Of a stretch of 64,000 bases of DNA, positions 39,597 through 51,205 are shown piece by piece. The translations under genes were made by a program, and so were the position numbers. The stretch's first letter is position 1; every line of letters begins with the position of its first letter. The notes under the pieces are model-generated. The model saw nothing but the letters and a program-made list of their open reading frames with translations. It searched no databases and was not told where the DNA came from. The DNA is from Pseudaminobacter soli (ex Li et al. 2025) (lineage in GTDB: Bacteria > Pseudomonadota > Alphaproteobacteria > Rhizobiales > Rhizobiaceae), in the NCBI RefSeq assembly GCF_029892515.1, contig NZ_JARXVF010000001.1:2170001-2234000 (forward strand), in the 5' to 3' direction.

Positions 39597-40152
39597 CCAG
39601 ACGCATAAGTCCCGGTTCCAACGCTCTCGTAACCTTGCCCTGGCCGGCGTCATGCTGGCCGTGGCCGTTGCTTCCGCCTGCACCGTGCGCCCGCTCTATT
39701 CCACCGCGCCGGTGGCGCCGGGCGTGCCCGCCGTGGCAACGACCGGGCTGCGCTCGATTGCGATCAAGCCGGTGAAGACGCGTTATGCCCAGCAGGTGCG
39801 CAACAACCTGATCTTCGGGCTCAATGGCGGGGCGGGCCAGCCGGCAACGCCGCTCTATTCGCTCGATCTGGACATCACCGAGCGCGAGACGGCTTCGGCC
39901 ATCGTGCAGCGCGTGACCGAGGACGAGCCGACGGCGGCCACCATTACGGTGACCTCGCACTACACGCTGAAGGAGATCGGCACCGACAAGGTCGTTTCCT
40001 TCGGCAAGCGTGAAATATCTTCGTCCTTCGACATTCCGCGCCAGGAATTCGCAGCCTTGCGTGCGCGCATGAATGCCGAGGATCGCGCCGCGCGCGAGCT
40101 GGCCGAACTGCTGAGGCTTGCGCTCGCGCAGGACCTGGCGAGGCCGCACTGA
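39583..40152 (+). CDS. lptE: LPS-assembly lipoprotein LptE
   Basis: A 189-residue lipoprotein that plugs LptD in the outer membrane for lipopolysaccharide insertion. The signal sequence [16 protein letters not shown] carries the lipobox with C33, followed by TVRPLYS, the usual LptE mature start. The rest matches the rhizobial LptE pattern ([50 protein letters not shown]). AAAGGA precedes the ATG inside the leuS 3' end. In most alphaproteobacteria holA would come next; here it does not. Confidence 0.93.
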   Translation: MSLPDQTHKSRFQRSRNLALAGVMLAVAVASACTVRPLYSTAPVAPGVPAVATTGLRSIAIKPVKTRYAQQVRNNLIFGLNGGAGQPATPLYSLDLDITERETASAIVQRVTEDEPTAATITVTSHYTLKEIGTDKVVSFGKREISSSFDIPRQEFAALRARMNAEDRAARELAELLRLALAQDLARPH

Positions 40153-40204
40153 TCCCCTGCGATCCGGCCCTGACCGAGGGCCGGATTCGCTTTATGGTCG
40201 CGCC

Positions 40205-41344
40205 ATGCGCCTGACATCCCTTACCGCTTCTGGCTATCGCTCGTTGAAGTCGATTCGACTGGACCTTGGACAGGTCGGGTTGTTCGTCGGCGAAAACGGC
40301 GTCGGCAAATCCAACCTCTACCGCGCTTTGCAACTCATCAAGGCCGCTGCCGACGGCACGCTCGCCTTTGAGATCGCGCGAGAAGGCGGCATGCAGTCCG
40401 CGCTCTGGTCGGGCGTGCGCCGGGCCGGCCAGCCCGTGCGGGTCGTCTTGTGCGCCGATTTCGAGGACGATGAGACGGCGCTGAAATCCTCCTATCAGGT
40501 CGAGATCGGCCTGCCGCCGCCAGCCTCGGCCGGCTTTGCCTTCGAGCCGCACATTAAGGAAGAGACGCTTGTCCTGGAGGCCGGCCGGCGACCGGTGGAG
40601 ATGATGACGCGGCGCGGCCCGGTGGTGTTTGCCCGCGACGGCGATGGGCGGCGCGTGGAACATCCTCAGCGCATGCTGAATTCGGAAACGGCACTTGCGG
40701 CACTCGGCGCGTCGGGCCGCTATCCCGAAGCCGGCGACATGCGGGCGGCCGTACTGGCATGGCGGTTCTATCACGGTTTCCGCACCGATCGGGATTCGCC
40801 GGTGCGCAGGCCCTCGCTCGCGGTCACGTCGCCGCTGCTCGACGAGGATGGCGGCAATCTGGCCGCGGTCTTTGCGACGCTTGCCCATATACGGCAGGAT
40901 ACGGTCGAGCTCGACCGGTCGATCGCGGACGCGTTGGGCGGTGCAAGGCTTGAGGTGCCGGTTCCCGGCGAGGCGGCGAGCTATGGGCTGAGGATGCCGG
41001 AATTTCCGCAGCGGCTGTTCCGGCCGGAGGAATTGTCGGACGGCCAGATACGCTTCCTGGCGCTTGCAGGCGCGCTGATGTCCTATCGCCTGCCGGGGCT
41101 GATTGCTCTCAACGAGCCGGAAGCCAGCCTGCATCCGCAGATGCTGCCTGCGCTGGCGGACATGACAGCAAAAGCCGCCGAGCGTACCCAGCTGTGGGTG
41201 GTGACCCATTCGCGCGATCTGGCGGAGTTGGTAAGGGAGCGCACCGGGGCGCGGGCCCTGACCGTCATTCGTGTCGACGGGGCGACGACGATCGAAGGCT
41301 TGCGGCCGACGGGGCTTTTTCCCGCCGGCCGCGATGATGATTAG
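40205..41344 (+). CDS. AAA family ATPase (RecF/OLD-like, COG4637 type)
   Basis: A 379-residue ABC/SMC-type ATPase. Walker A GENGVGKS is at 29-36, preceded by [23 protein letters not shown] as in RecF-like proteins. The signature motif [15 protein letters not shown] is near 277, Walker [16 protein letters not shown] near 298, and the H-loop [11 protein letters not shown] follows. There is no coiled-coil arm long enough for an SMC and no TOPRIM domain as in OLD nucleases. Such stand-alone ATPases are common but their roles are mostly unknown; defence, repair or regulation are all possible. It follows lptE by 52 bases and overlaps the stop of the aldolase gene by 4 bases in a convergent arrangement. 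Confidence 0.85.
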   Translation: MRLTSLTASGYRSLKSIRLDLGQVGLFVGENGVGKSNLYRALQLIKAAADGTLAFEIAREGGMQSALWSGVRRAGQPVRVVLCADFEDDETALKSSYQVEIGLPPPASAGFAFEPHIKEETLVLEAGRRPVEMMTRRGPVVFARDGDGRRVEHPQRMLNSETALAALGASGRYPEAGDMRAAVLAWRFYHGFRTDRDSPVRRPSLAVTSPLLDEDGGNLAAVFATLAHIRQDTVELDRSIADALGGARLEVPVPGEAASYGLRMPEFPQRLFRPEELSDGQIRFLALAGALMSYRLPGLIALNEPEASLHPQMLPALADMTAKAAERTQLWVVTHSRDLAELVRERTGARALTVIRVDGATTIEGLRPTGLFPAGRDDD

Positions 41345-41994
41345 GCGATCTTCTGGCCGGTCTTGGCCCAGTCGGCCAGGAACATTTCCAGGCCCTTGTC
41401 GGTCAGCGGGTGCTTGACCAGCGCCTTCAGCGTTGCCGGCGGAATGGTGGCGACGTCGGCGCCGATCAGGGCTGCGCGCTTGACGTGGTCGACGGTGCGG
41501 ATCGAGGCAGCCAGGATTTCGGTGTCGAAGCCGTAGTTGTCGTAGATGTGGCGGATCTCGGTGATCAGTTCCATGCCGTCAAAGCCCATGTCATCGAGAC
41601 GGCCGATGAAGGGCGAGACGAAAGTGGCGCCGGCCTTGGCGGCCAGCAGCGCCTGGTTGGCGGAGAAGCACAGCGTGACATTGACCATGCGGCCTTCCGA
41701 AGTGATCGCCTTGCAGGCCTTGAGGCCGTCGAGCGTCAGCGGAACCTTGATGGCGATGTTGTCGGCGATCTTGGAGAGGATCTCAGCTTCCTTCATCATC
41801 TCGGAGAATTCGGTCGCGGTGACCTCGGCCGAGACGGGACCCTCGACGATGTCGCAGATTTCCTTGGTGACTTCGGCAATGTTGCGGCCGGACTTCAGAA
41901 TCAGCGACGGATTGGTGGTGACGCCGTCGAGCAGGCCGAGCTCGTTGAGCTCGCGGATCTCCTTGACGTCGGCGGTATCGACGAAGAACTTCAT
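41341..41994 (-). CDS. Transaldolase / fructose-6-phosphate aldolase family (TalC/FSA-like)
   Basis: 217 residues, a short class I aldolase barrel. The Schiff-base lysine is K83 in [41 protein letters not shown] is the family start, and ATG 41994 has AAGGAG before it. It ends [40 protein letters not shown]. Most such short enzymes act as transaldolases in the pentose phosphate pathway; true fructose-6-phosphate aldolase activity cannot be distinguished here. It is divergent from priA. Confidence 0.94.
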   Translation of the reverse strand: MKFFVDTADVKEIRELNELGLLDGVTTNPSLILKSGRNIAEVTKEICDIVEGPVSAEVTATEFSEMMKEAEILSKIADNIAIKVPLTLDGLKACKAITSEGRMVNVTLCFSANQALLAAKAGATFVSPFIGRLDDMGFDGMELITEIRHIYDNYGFDTEILAASIRTVDHVKRAALIGADVATIPPATLKALVKHPLTDKGLEMFLADWAKTGQKIA

Positions 41995-42084
41995 GGGATG
42001 TCTCCTTGGCAAATTTCGCGTCCTGGGAGGCGCTTTCGTGTTCGGCCTTTGCTCTAACTTAATCTCAGGGCAAGGTCACGCGCC

Positions 42085-44289
42085 ATGAAGCAAGATTCGC
42101 CCGAAACCGTTGCCCTGCTCAGACCCGCAGCAATCGTGCCCGTGCTGGTGCCGATGCCGGCCGAGCGCGCCTACAGCTACGCCGTACCGGAAGGCATAAA
42201 CGTGGTGCCGGGTTCCATTGTGCGTGTGCCGCTGGGGCCGCGCGAAGTGGCCGGCATCGTTTGGGACGGGCCGGGCGAGGCGGTGGACGCGCGCAAGCTC
42301 AGGGCAATCTCGCATGTCTTCGACTGCCCGCCGGTCGATGAGGCGATGCGCCGCTTCGTCGACTGGATTGCCTCCTACACGCTGTCGCCGCCCGGCATGG
42401 TGGCGCGCATGATCCTGCGTGCGCCCGAGGCCTTCGACCCCGAGCCCTGGGTGGAGGGCCTGCAGCTGACCGGGATGGAGCCCGACCGCGTGACCGACGC
42501 GCGCCGGCGCGTGCTGGAAATGGCGTCCGACGGCATGGCCTGGACACGCTCGGGTCTGGCGCATGCGGCCGGTGTGTCTTCCACCGTCATCGACGGGATG
42601 AAGGCACAGGGCGTGTTCGAGACGGTGATGATCCCGCCGCGCACGGTGGTGGCGCCGCCAGACCCGGAATATGCACGGGCCGATCTCACCGGCGACCAGC
42701 AGGCTGCTGCCGAGACGCTGCGCGAAAAGGTCGAGGCCGACAGCTTCACCGTCACGCTGCTCGACGGCGTCACCGGCTCGGGCAAGACCGAGGTCTATTT
42801 CGAGGCGGTGGCAGCTGCCCTGGAAAAGGGCAAGCAGGTGCTGATCCTGCTGCCGGAAATCGCGCTGACCCAGGCCTTCCTCGAGCGTTTCCAGAACCGG
42901 TTTGGTTCAAAGCCGGGCGAGTGGCACTCCGACCTTGCGCCGCGCAAGCGCGAGCGCGTGTGGCGGCAGGTGGCCGAGGGCGGCGTGCGCGTGGTGGCCG
43001 GCGCACGCTCGGCGCTGTTCCTGCCGTTCAACGATCTCGGCCTGATCATCGTCGATGAAGAGCACGACCCTGCCTACAAGCAGGAAGACCGCGTCTTCTA
43101 TAACGCCCGCGACATGGCGGTGGTGCGCGGCCATATCGGCGGCTTTCCGGTGGTGCTGGCCTCGGCCACGCCTTCGGTGGAAAGCCGGGTCAATGCCGAG
43201 CAGGGACGCTATGCCCGCTCGGTGCTGGCGGCGCGATTCGCGGAAGCCGCGCTGCCCGACATCAAGGCCATCGACATGCGCCGCGCCCCGCCGGCGCGCG
43301 GCGGTTTCTTGTCTCCGGCGCTGATCGGAGAGATGCAAAAGACGCTGGAGAGAGGCGAGCAGTCGCTGCTGTTCCTCAACCGTCGCGGCTATGCACCGCT
43401 GACGCTCTGCCGCGTGTGCGGCCATCGCTTCCAGTGCCCGTCCTGCTCGGCCTGGCTGGTGGAACATCGGTTCCGCGGCCAGCTGATCTGCCATCACTGC
43501 GGTCATAACGAAAAGCGACCGGAATCCTGCCCGGAATGCGGCACGCTCGATCATCTCGTCGCCTGCGGGCCGGGCGTGGAGCGAATCGCTGAAGAAGTCG
43601 TCGGGCATTTTCCCGATGCGCGCACGATCGTGCTGTCCTCCGACATGCTGGGTGGCGTCAAACGACTCAGGCTGGAACTGGAAGCGATCGCGAAGGGTGA
43701 GGCCGATATCGTCGTCGGCACGCAGCTTGTGGCCAAAGGCCACAATTTTCCCAACATGACGCTGGTGGGCGTGGTTGATGCCGATCTCGGCCTTGCCAAT
43801 GGCGATCCGCGCGCCGCCGAGCGGACGTTCCAGCTGCTCAACCAGGTGACCGGGCGCGCCGGCCGTACCGGCAAGAAGTCTCTCGGTCTGCTGCAGACCT
43901 ACCAGCCCGGCCATCCGGTGATGCAGGCGATCGTATCGAGCGATACCGAAGCCTTTTATGACCGCGAAATCGTGGAACGGGAGCGCGGCGGCCTGCCGCC
44001 CTTCGGCCGCCTGGCCGGAATCATCGTCAGCGCCGACACGCGGCCCGAGGCCGAGGCCCATGCCCGACAGCTGCGCCGTGCTGCGCCGGAGGCCAAGGAC
44101 ATCCACGTGCTCGGCCCTGCCGAGGCGCCACTGGCGCTGGTAGGAGGGCGCCACCGCTTCCGCCTCCTGGTACAGGGCGAGCGGCGCAGCGACATGCAAG
44201 GCTTTATCCGGGCTATGCTTGCGGCAGGGCCGAAGGTGCGCGGCTCCATAAGAGTGCAGGTGGACATCGACCCGCAGAGCTTCCTGTGA
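42085..44289 (+). CDS. priA: Primosomal protein N' (PriA helicase)
   Basis: A 734-residue 3'-5' DNA helicase that restarts stalled replication forks. The N-terminal 3'-DNA-binding domain starts VLVPMPAERAYSYAVPEG. Walker A is GVTGSGKTE (229-237), Walker B IIVDEEHDPAYKQED, and the zinc-binding insert has CRVCGHRFQCPSCSAWL and LICHHCGHNEKRPESCPECG (eight cysteines). Motifs V/VI read GTQLVAKGHNFPNMTLVGVVDAD and QVTGRAGRTGKKSLGLLQT. All elements are intact. It is followed by the ParDE pair on the same strand. Confidence 0.98.
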   Translation: MKQDSPETVALLRPAAIVPVLVPMPAERAYSYAVPEGINVVPGSIVRVPLGPREVAGIVWDGPGEAVDARKLRAISHVFDCPPVDEAMRRFVDWIASYTLSPPGMVARMILRAPEAFDPEPWVEGLQLTGMEPDRVTDARRRVLEMASDGMAWTRSGLAHAAGVSSTVIDGMKAQGVFETVMIPPRTVVAPPDPEYARADLTGDQQAAAETLREKVEADSFTVTLLDGVTGSGKTEVYFEAVAAALEKGKQVLILLPEIALTQAFLERFQNRFGSKPGEWHSDLAPRKRERVWRQVAEGGVRVVAGARSALFLPFNDLGLIIVDEEHDPAYKQEDRVFYNARDMAVVRGHIGGFPVVLASATPSVESRVNAEQGRYARSVLAARFAEAALPDIKAIDMRRAPPARGGFLSPALIGEMQKTLERGEQSLLFLNRRGYAPLTLCRVCGHRFQCPSCSAWLVEHRFRGQLICHHCGHNEKRPESCPECGTLDHLVACGPGVERIAEEVVGHFPDARTIVLSSDMLGGVKRLRLELEAIAKGEADIVVGTQLVAKGHNFPNMTLVGVVDADLGLANGDPRAAERTFQLLNQVTGRAGRTGKKSLGLLQTYQPGHPVMQAIVSSDTEAFYDREIVERERGGLPPFGRLAGIIVSADTRPEAEAHARQLRRAAPEAKDIHVLGPAEAPLALVGGRHRFRLLVQGERRSDMQGFIRAMLAAGPKVRGSIRVQVDIDPQSFL

Positions 44290-44350
44290 TTGGCAAACTT
44301 TGACAATCCTGGCCGGCAATCATAGATTCCGAAGTCAGGAGGCGAACGCC

Positions 44351-44614
44351 ATGCCGACGATGAATGTGAGCCTGACCGCCGAAATGGCGGATTTCGTGGA
44401 GGCCGAGGTGTCGAGCGGGGACTATGTTTCCGCCAGTGAGGTTGTGAGGGACGCCCTTCGCATCATGCGCCACGAAAAGGAGCAGCAGGGGATAAAGCTC
44501 AGCCTTCTGCGCGACGAGATCGAACGCGGCTATCACGAGATGGAGAAGGGTGAGTTTTCCGATCGCTCGATCGATGACATTGCCCGGGCCGTGCGTCGCG
44601 AGAGCGAAGCTTGA
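44351..44614 (+). CDS. parD: ParD family antitoxin (type II toxin-antitoxin)
   Basis: 87 residues. The N terminus MPTMNVSLTAEMADFVEAEVSSGDYVSASEVVRDALRIM is a ribbon-helix-helix DNA-binding domain of the CopG/ParD type, and the C-terminal part (IERGYHEMEKGEFSDRSIDDIARAV) is the toxin-neutralising helix. ATG 44351 has AGGAGG seven bases before it. The stop overlaps the start of the toxin gene (TTGA). It would also repress its own operon. Confidence 0.93.
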   Translation: MPTMNVSLTAEMADFVEAEVSSGDYVSASEVVRDALRIMRHEKEQQGIKLSLLRDEIERGYHEMEKGEFSDRSIDDIARAVRRESEA

Positions 44615-45000
44615 AATTCCGGCTCACCAAGGCCGCAGACGGCGATATCGCCGCGATATTTCGAGATACCTACCGACTTTTCGGAGAAAACCAGCTCAAG
44701 CGATACACGGGAATCGTCAAACGCGGCGTCGAGATGGTCGCGGAGGAGCCGTTTCGCGCCTCGTCGCAGCACAGAGATGATTTGCGCCGTGGCGTGCGCT
44801 CGTATCATCTCCAACTCGCAGCCGGTCGCCACAAGGGCGCGGCGCATGTCCTGTACTATTGCATCGACCCCACCGACGCGGAGACCGTCGTCATCCTGCG
44901 CGTCCTGGCCGAAGAGATGGAGCCGAGGAAAAGAATCGCGCAGTCGCTGCGAGCGGTAGAGAAGCTCCCCGAAGGGAAAGGATCCCGCGAGACAGAGTGA
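44611..45000 (+). CDS. parE: ParE/RelE superfamily toxin
   Basis: 129 residues starting at a TTG that overlaps the antitoxin stop. The fold signature is KFRLTKAADGDIAAIFRDTYRLFGENQLKRYT, then RDDLRRGVRSYHLQLAAGRHKGAAHVLYYCI and VVILRVLAEEMEPRKRI. That matches ParE, whose members poison DNA gyrase. It is about 30 residues longer than typical, ending in a charged Glu/Lys/Gly tail. The upstream gene is its cognate antitoxin. Toxin target and activity are inferred from family only. Confidence 0.88.
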   Translation: MKFRLTKAADGDIAAIFRDTYRLFGENQLKRYTGIVKRGVEMVAEEPFRASSQHRDDLRRGVRSYHLQLAAGRHKGAAHVLYYCIDPTDAETVVILRVLAEEMEPRKRIAQSLRAVEKLPEGKGSRETE

Positions 45001-45094
45001 GATTTCGCTTCGGCAGGCACGCTTTCCATCTGGCGCGCGGGCCGCCGCCCGATAAACTGCGCGCGGCGAGATTCTGCGATTCTGGAGGGGCGAA

Positions 45095-45490
45095 ATGGAA
45101 TTCGAATTTCCCTGGCCGATGAGCCAGGGCGAGTGGCTGGCATGGTCCTCCGCTGTGGTGACCGTGCTGTTCGGCCTGATACTTTTGTTCCTGCCGCGGA
45201 TTTCGCTGCGCATCCTGCGCCTGCAGCCGATCGAGACCAAGCCCGAGGCGGTCGCCGAAGCGCGCGCCACCATGTCCGGCTTCTATCTCGGCCTGGGCCT
45301 ATGCTGCATCCTGCTGGCCCAACCGCTGCTTTATATGGCGCTCGGCTTCTCGTGGCTGCTGACGGCGTTTGGCCGCATGATCTCCATGCTTTCCGATCAC
45401 GGAAACAAGCTTTACAATTGGGTTTGGCTGCTTGTGGCGCTGGTGCTCGGGGCCCTGCCGTTGGCCTTCGCCTTCGGCCTGGTCGCCTGA
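45095..45490 (+). CDS. Small membrane protein, DUF4345-like
   Basis: A 131-residue protein with four hydrophobic segments: WLAWSSAVVTVLFGLILLFLP, FYLGLGLCCILLAQPLLYMAL, SWLLTAFGRMISML and WVWLLVALVLGALPLAFAFGLV. The layout with GRMISMLSDHG between TM3 and TM4 resembles DUF4345. GGAGG precedes the ATG. Function unknown; it lies between the ParDE pair and the ATP synthase operon. Confidence 0.65.
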   Translation: MEFEFPWPMSQGEWLAWSSAVVTVLFGLILLFLPRISLRILRLQPIETKPEAVAEARATMSGFYLGLGLCCILLAQPLLYMALGFSWLLTAFGRMISMLSDHGNKLYNWVWLLVALVLGALPLAFAFGLVA

Positions 45491-45727
45491 ACGGAGCCTC
45501 GCCTCCGGGACATATGTGCCCAGGATGCGACAAATCTGCCTGAATGGCGCATCTTCAACGTGTTGCGACTCTGAAAGGCCTGTGCTAGACGGCAATCGAC
45601 TTTCGATCGGGGGATGCGACAGCCGTGTCCCTGCGATTGATAAAACGCAGCAAGGTCAAAGATTTAGCCAGAGTTACCGACTCGCGCCCAGATCTTCCGG
45701 CCTGTCAGACAAGAGAAAAGACGGACC

Positions 45728-46288
45728 GTGGCACAGTCTAGCTCGCCGATCTCCGCAGTTGCTGAACGTTATGCGGCCTCGCTGTACGAACTGGCGGCGG
45801 ATGCCAATCAGGCTGCCAAGGTCGAATCCGACCTCGGCCGCTTCGAGGCTCTGCTCGAAGGTAGCGAAGATCTCTCCCGCATGATCAAGAGCCCGGTGTT
45901 CTCCGCTGAGGAACAGGCGCAGGCCATCGAGGCCATCGCCGCCAAGGCGAAGATCGACGGCCTCGTCGGCAATTTCCTCCGCGTGGTGGCGCAGAACCGT
46001 CGCCTCTTTGCGCTCCCGGGAATGATCAAGGCGTTCCGCGTCATTGCCGCTGAGCAGCGCGGCGAGGTTTCGGCCGAGGTCGCCTCGGCGCACGAACTGA
46101 CGGCTGCTCAGCAAACCGAACTGAAGGCCACGCTGAAAAGCGTTGCCGGCAAGGATGTCTCGATCACGGTTACCGTCGATCCGTCGCTTTTGGGCGGCCT
46201 CGTCGTGAAGCTGGGCTCGCGCCAGATCGACACATCGCTCAAAACCAAACTCAATTCGCTCAAGCTTGCACTGAAAGAGGTCGGCTGA
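45728..46288 (+). CDS. atpH: F1F0 ATP synthase subunit delta
   Basis: 186-residue delta subunit (OSCP homologue) linking the F1 head to the peripheral stalk. [32 protein letters not shown] and [25 protein letters not shown] are the family blocks, and the C terminus is [32 protein letters not shown] start. Its stop overlaps the atpA start by one base. The operon is atpHAGDC, the usual alphaproteobacterial F1 cluster with the F0 genes elsewhere. Confidence 0.96.
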   Translation: MAQSSSPISAVAERYAASLYELAADANQAAKVESDLGRFEALLEGSEDLSRMIKSPVFSAEEQAQAIEAIAAKAKIDGLVGNFLRVVAQNRRLFALPGMIKAFRVIAAEQRGEVSAEVASAHELTAAQQTELKATLKSVAGKDVSITVTVDPSLLGGLVVKLGSRQIDTSLKTKLNSLKLALKEVG

Positions 46289-47817
46289 TGGACATCCGCG
46301 CTGCGGAAATATCCGCAATCCTAAAAGATCAGATCAAGAATTTCGGCAAGGAGGCTGAGGTCTCCGAAGTCGGTCAGGTTCTGTCCGTCGGCGACGGTAT
46401 TGCCCGCGTTTACGGTCTCGACAACGTCCAGGCGGGCGAAATGGTCGAGTTCCCCGGCGGTATCCGCGGCATGGCGCTGAACCTCGAAAGCGACAATGTC
46501 GGCGTGGTTATCTTCGGTAACGACCGCGACATTAAGGAAGGCGACACCGTCAAGCGTACGGGCGCCATCGTGGATGTCCCCGTCGGTCCGGGCCTGCTCG
46601 GCCGCGTCGTCGACGCACTCGGCAACCCGATCGACGGCAAGGGCCCGATCGTCGCCGCCGAGCGTCGCCGCGTCGACGTCAAGGCTCCCGGCATCATCCC
46701 CCGCAAGTCGGTGCACGAGCCGATGTCGACTGGCCTCAAGGCCATCGACGCGCTCATCCCGGTCGGCCGCGGCCAGCGCGAGCTGGTCATCGGTGACCGT
46801 CAGACCGGCAAGACCGCGATCATTCTCGACACCATTCTGAACCAAAAGGCGATCCACCAGAGCGGCCCGGACTCCGAGAAGCTGTTCTGCGTCTACGTCG
46901 CCGTCGGCCAGAAGCGCTCGACCGTCGCACAGTTCGTGAAGGTGCTCGAAGAGCGCGGCGCGCTCGAATACTCGATCATCATCGCCGCGACCGCTTCGGA
47001 CCCGGCCCCGATGCAGTTCCTGGCTCCGTTCGCCGGCTGCGCCATGGGCGAATACTTCCGCGACAACGGCCAGCACGCGCTGATCGGCTACGACGACCTG
47101 TCCAAGCAGGCCGTGGCCTACCGCCAGATGTCGCTGCTGCTCCGCCGTCCGCCGGGCCGTGAAGCCTACCCGGGCGACGTTTTCTACCTGCACTCGCGTC
47201 TGCTCGAGCGCGCCGCCAAGCTCAACGACGAGAATGGCAATGGCTCGCTGACGGCTCTGCCGGTCATCGAAACCCAGGCCAACGACGTGTCGGCCTACAT
47301 TCCGACCAACGTGATCTCGATCACCGACGGCCAGATCTTCCTCGAGACGAACCTGTTCTTCCAGGGTATCCGCCCGGCCGTGAACGTGGGTCTGTCGGTG
47401 TCGCGCGTCGGCTCGTCGGCTCAGATCAAGGCTATGAAGCAGGTTGCAGGCTCGATCAAGGGTGAGCTCGCGCAGTACCGCGAAATGGCGGCCTTCGCGC
47501 AGTTCGGCTCCGACCTCGACGCCGCCACGCAGCGCCTGCTGAACCGCGGTGCACGTCTGACTGAGCTCCTGAAGCAGCCGCAGTTCTCGCCGCTGAAGAC
47601 GGAAGAGCAGGTCGCTGTGATCTACGCCGGCGTGAACGGCTACCTCGACAAGCTGGCCCTCAATCAGGTCGGCAAGTTCGAGCAGGGTCTGCTTTCCTAC
47701 CTGCGGGCCGAGGGCAAGGACGTCCTCGACGGCATCCGCAAGGAGAAGGCGCTGAGCGACGACCTCAAGGGCAAGCTCAAGGCTCACATCGACGCTTTCG
47801 CGAAGAACTTCGCCTGA
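46288..47817 (+). CDS. atpA: F1F0 ATP synthase subunit alpha
   Basis: 509-residue non-catalytic alpha subunit of F1. Walker A is GDRQTGKT (169-176), and the regulatory-site blocks [46 protein letters not shown] and [13 protein letters not shown] are complete. Normal length. Second gene of atpHAGDC. Confidence 0.99.
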   Translation: MDIRAAEISAILKDQIKNFGKEAEVSEVGQVLSVGDGIARVYGLDNVQAGEMVEFPGGIRGMALNLESDNVGVVIFGNDRDIKEGDTVKRTGAIVDVPVGPGLLGRVVDALGNPIDGKGPIVAAERRRVDVKAPGIIPRKSVHEPMSTGLKAIDALIPVGRGQRELVIGDRQTGKTAIILDTILNQKAIHQSGPDSEKLFCVYVAVGQKRSTVAQFVKVLEERGALEYSIIIAATASDPAPMQFLAPFAGCAMGEYFRDNGQHALIGYDDLSKQAVAYRQMSLLLRRPPGREAYPGDVFYLHSRLLERAAKLNDENGNGSLTALPVIETQANDVSAYIPTNVISITDGQIFLETNLFFQGIRPAVNVGLSVSRVGSSAQIKAMKQVAGSIKGELAQYREMAAFAQFGSDLDAATQRLLNRGARLTELLKQPQFSPLKTEEQVAVIYAGVNGYLDKLALNQVGKFEQGLLSYLRAEGKDVLDGIRKEKALSDDLKGKLKAHIDAFAKNFA

Positions 47818-47833
47818 GGCTGACGGATAAGGC

Positions 47834-48715
47834 ATGGCTTCTCTAAAGGACCTCCGAAACCGTATCGCCTCGGTCAAGGCGACGCAGAAGATCACCAAGG
47901 CGATGCAAATGGTCGCCGCGGCGAAGCTGCGCCGCGCCCAGGAGGCGGCGGAAGCAGCCAGGCCGTATTCGCAGCGCATGGGTGCGGTTCTGGCCAACAT
48001 CACCAAGGCGGTCGGCACCAATGGTGATGCGCCCGCCCTGATGGCTGGCACCGGCAGGGACGACGTGCATCTGCTCGTCGTCTGCACGGCCGAGCGCGGC
48101 CTGTGCGGCGGCTTCAACAGCCAGATCTCGCGTCTGGCCCGCGAGCATGTCCGCAAGCTCCGGGCCGACGGCAAGACCGTCAAGATCATCACGGTCGGCA
48201 AGAAGGGCAACGACATCCTTCGCCGCGATTTCAGCTCGCTTATCATCGATAAGATCGAGCTGCGTGAGGTCAAGCAGGTCGGCTTCGCCAACGCCGACGC
48301 CATCGCCAAGAAGGTGATTGCCCTGTTCAACCAGGGCGGCTTCGACGTCTGCACGCTGTTCTATTCAGAGTTCAAGTCGGTGATCAGCCAGGTTCCGACT
48401 GCGCAGCAGCTCATCCCGGCCGCGGCTCCTGCCGCCGGCGAAGAGGATGTGTCGGGCGGCGCCGTCTACGAATACGAGCCGGAGCCGGGTGAAATCCTGA
48501 GCGACCTCATCCCGCGCAACATTTCGGTGCAGATCTTCCGGGCGCTGCTCGAAAACGCTGCCGGCGAGATGGGTGCCAAGATGAGCGCCATGGACAACGC
48601 GACGCGTAACGCTGGTGACATGATCAACAAGCTGACGATCACCTACAACCGTCAGCGTCAGGCGCAGATCACCAAGGAACTCATCGAAATCATTTCGGGC
48701 GCGGAAGCGCTCTAG
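47834..48715 (+). CDS. atpG: F1F0 ATP synthase subunit gamma
   Basis: 293-residue rotary shaft of F1. The N-terminal helix [34 protein letters not shown] and the C-terminal helix [44 protein letters not shown] pair as the coiled coil. [14 protein letters not shown] is the conserved globular block. AAGG precedes the ATG. A hairpin follows in the spacer before atpD. Confidence 0.98.
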   Translation: MASLKDLRNRIASVKATQKITKAMQMVAAAKLRRAQEAAEAARPYSQRMGAVLANITKAVGTNGDAPALMAGTGRDDVHLLVVCTAERGLCGGFNSQISRLAREHVRKLRADGKTVKIITVGKKGNDILRRDFSSLIIDKIELREVKQVGFANADAIAKKVIALFNQGGFDVCTLFYSEFKSVISQVPTAQQLIPAAAPAAGEEDVSGGAVYEYEPEPGEILSDLIPRNISVQIFRALLENAAGEMGAKMSAMDNATRNAGDMINKLTITYNRQRQAQITKELIEIISGAEAL

Positions 48716-48722
48716 CACGTGA

Positions 48723-50333
<1,611 letters not shown>

Positions 50334-50348
50334 GACGAAAAACTGCGC

Positions 50349-50375
50349 AGCGCGGGCGAGAAAGCCCGCGCTTTC
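50349..50375 (+). terminator. Hairpin between atpD and atpC (possible attenuator)
   Basis: AGCGCGGGC, loop GAGAAA, GCCCGCGCT, tail TTCG. It starts 15 bases after the atpD stop and may lower the expression of atpC relative to the other subunits, or cap the 3' end of a processed mRNA. Confidence 0.55.
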
Positions 50376-50443
50376 GTGGCATGGCTTTCCGCTTAGAGCG
50401 GCTGAAACCATGCCCACCACGGTCCCGAACTTTGTGAGACATC

Positions 50444-50851
50444 ATGGCTGAAGCTTTCAAATTCGAACTGGTCTCGCCCGAGCGCCTGCTCGTCTCGGAA
50501 GAGGTTCAGTCCGTCGTCATTCCGGGTGCGGAAGGCGAGATGACGGTTCTGGTCAACCACTCTCCGGTGATGACCACGATCAAGCCGGGCGTCGTCACGG
50601 TGAAGTCGGTCAGCGGCCAGGAAGAGCGCTATGTGGTGTTCGGCGGCTTTGCCGACATCCTGCCCTCCGGCTGCACGCTGCTCGCCGAATCGGCGACGTC
50701 CGTTAAGGACATCGACCGCGCCGAGCTGGCCCGTCGCATCCAGGAAGCGCGTGAAGACGCGGCCGACGCCAAGGACGACGAGGACAAGACCCGCGCCGAG
50801 GCTTTCCTTGCCCAGCTCACCACGCTGGAAGGCGCGATCCTGCCGGCCTGA
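50444..50851 (+). CDS. atpC: F1F0 ATP synthase subunit epsilon
   Basis: 135-residue epsilon subunit. The N-terminal beta-sandwich reads FKFELVSPERLLVSEEVQSVVIPGAEGEMTVLVNHSPVMTTIKPGVV, and the C-terminal helices are DRAELARRIQEAREDA and DEDKTRAEAFLAQLTTLEG. Last gene of the operon, with a strong terminator 30 bases after its stop. Confidence 0.97.
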   Translation: MAEAFKFELVSPERLLVSEEVQSVVIPGAEGEMTVLVNHSPVMTTIKPGVVTVKSVSGQEERYVVFGGFADILPSGCTLLAESATSVKDIDRAELARRIQEAREDAADAKDDEDKTRAEAFLAQLTTLEGAILPA

Positions 50852-50880
50852 TAGGGCGCGAAATGCGATGAACGAACCAG

Positions 50881-50905
50881 GGCGGGTGGCAACACCCGCC
50901 TTTTT
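50881..50905 (+). terminator. Terminator of the atpHAGDC operon
   Basis: GGCGGGT, loop GGCAAC, ACCCGCC, then TTTTT: a classic rho-independent terminator. Confidence 0.88.
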
Positions 50906-51205
50906 CTTTGGGCGCGGTTCTGCGTTCCCAAGTCCCACCGACCCTAGCTGAACCGCCGACCTGGCCGCTGCCGCAGGCCCGCTCGCGCCGTTGTCGCCAC
51001 GCGCGCCAACCCTACATCTATATAAAATTCCTATTTCTTTGCCTGGGCGGTTGTCTCGAACCTTTATGCCGCCGGTGACATTTTCGGCCCGCATCTGACG
51101 ACCGCTGCGGCTCTTTTTTTGTTCTTTGCCGGCGCGGTGTCTTCCTCAATCAGACCATGCCCGCGCCTTAGGCGCAGGCGCATTGTTGCGTGCAAAGGAA
51201 AGCCT
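50906..51205. promoter_or_regulatory. Upstream region of the kdp operon
   Basis: 300 bases without a gene between the ATP synthase terminator and the kdp leader peptide. An AT-rich island (ATCTATATAAAATTCCTATTT, from about 51016) and a T-run (51113-51125) are the likely promoter and KdpE-binding neighbourhood. I cannot define the KdpE site itself. Confidence 0.45.

Noticed and set aside
37005-39683. 892-codon open frame antisense to leuS
   Set aside because: High-GC codon use keeps the antisense frame open; the protein is a His/Arg/Gly/Leu-rich shadow and leuS on the other strand is complete.
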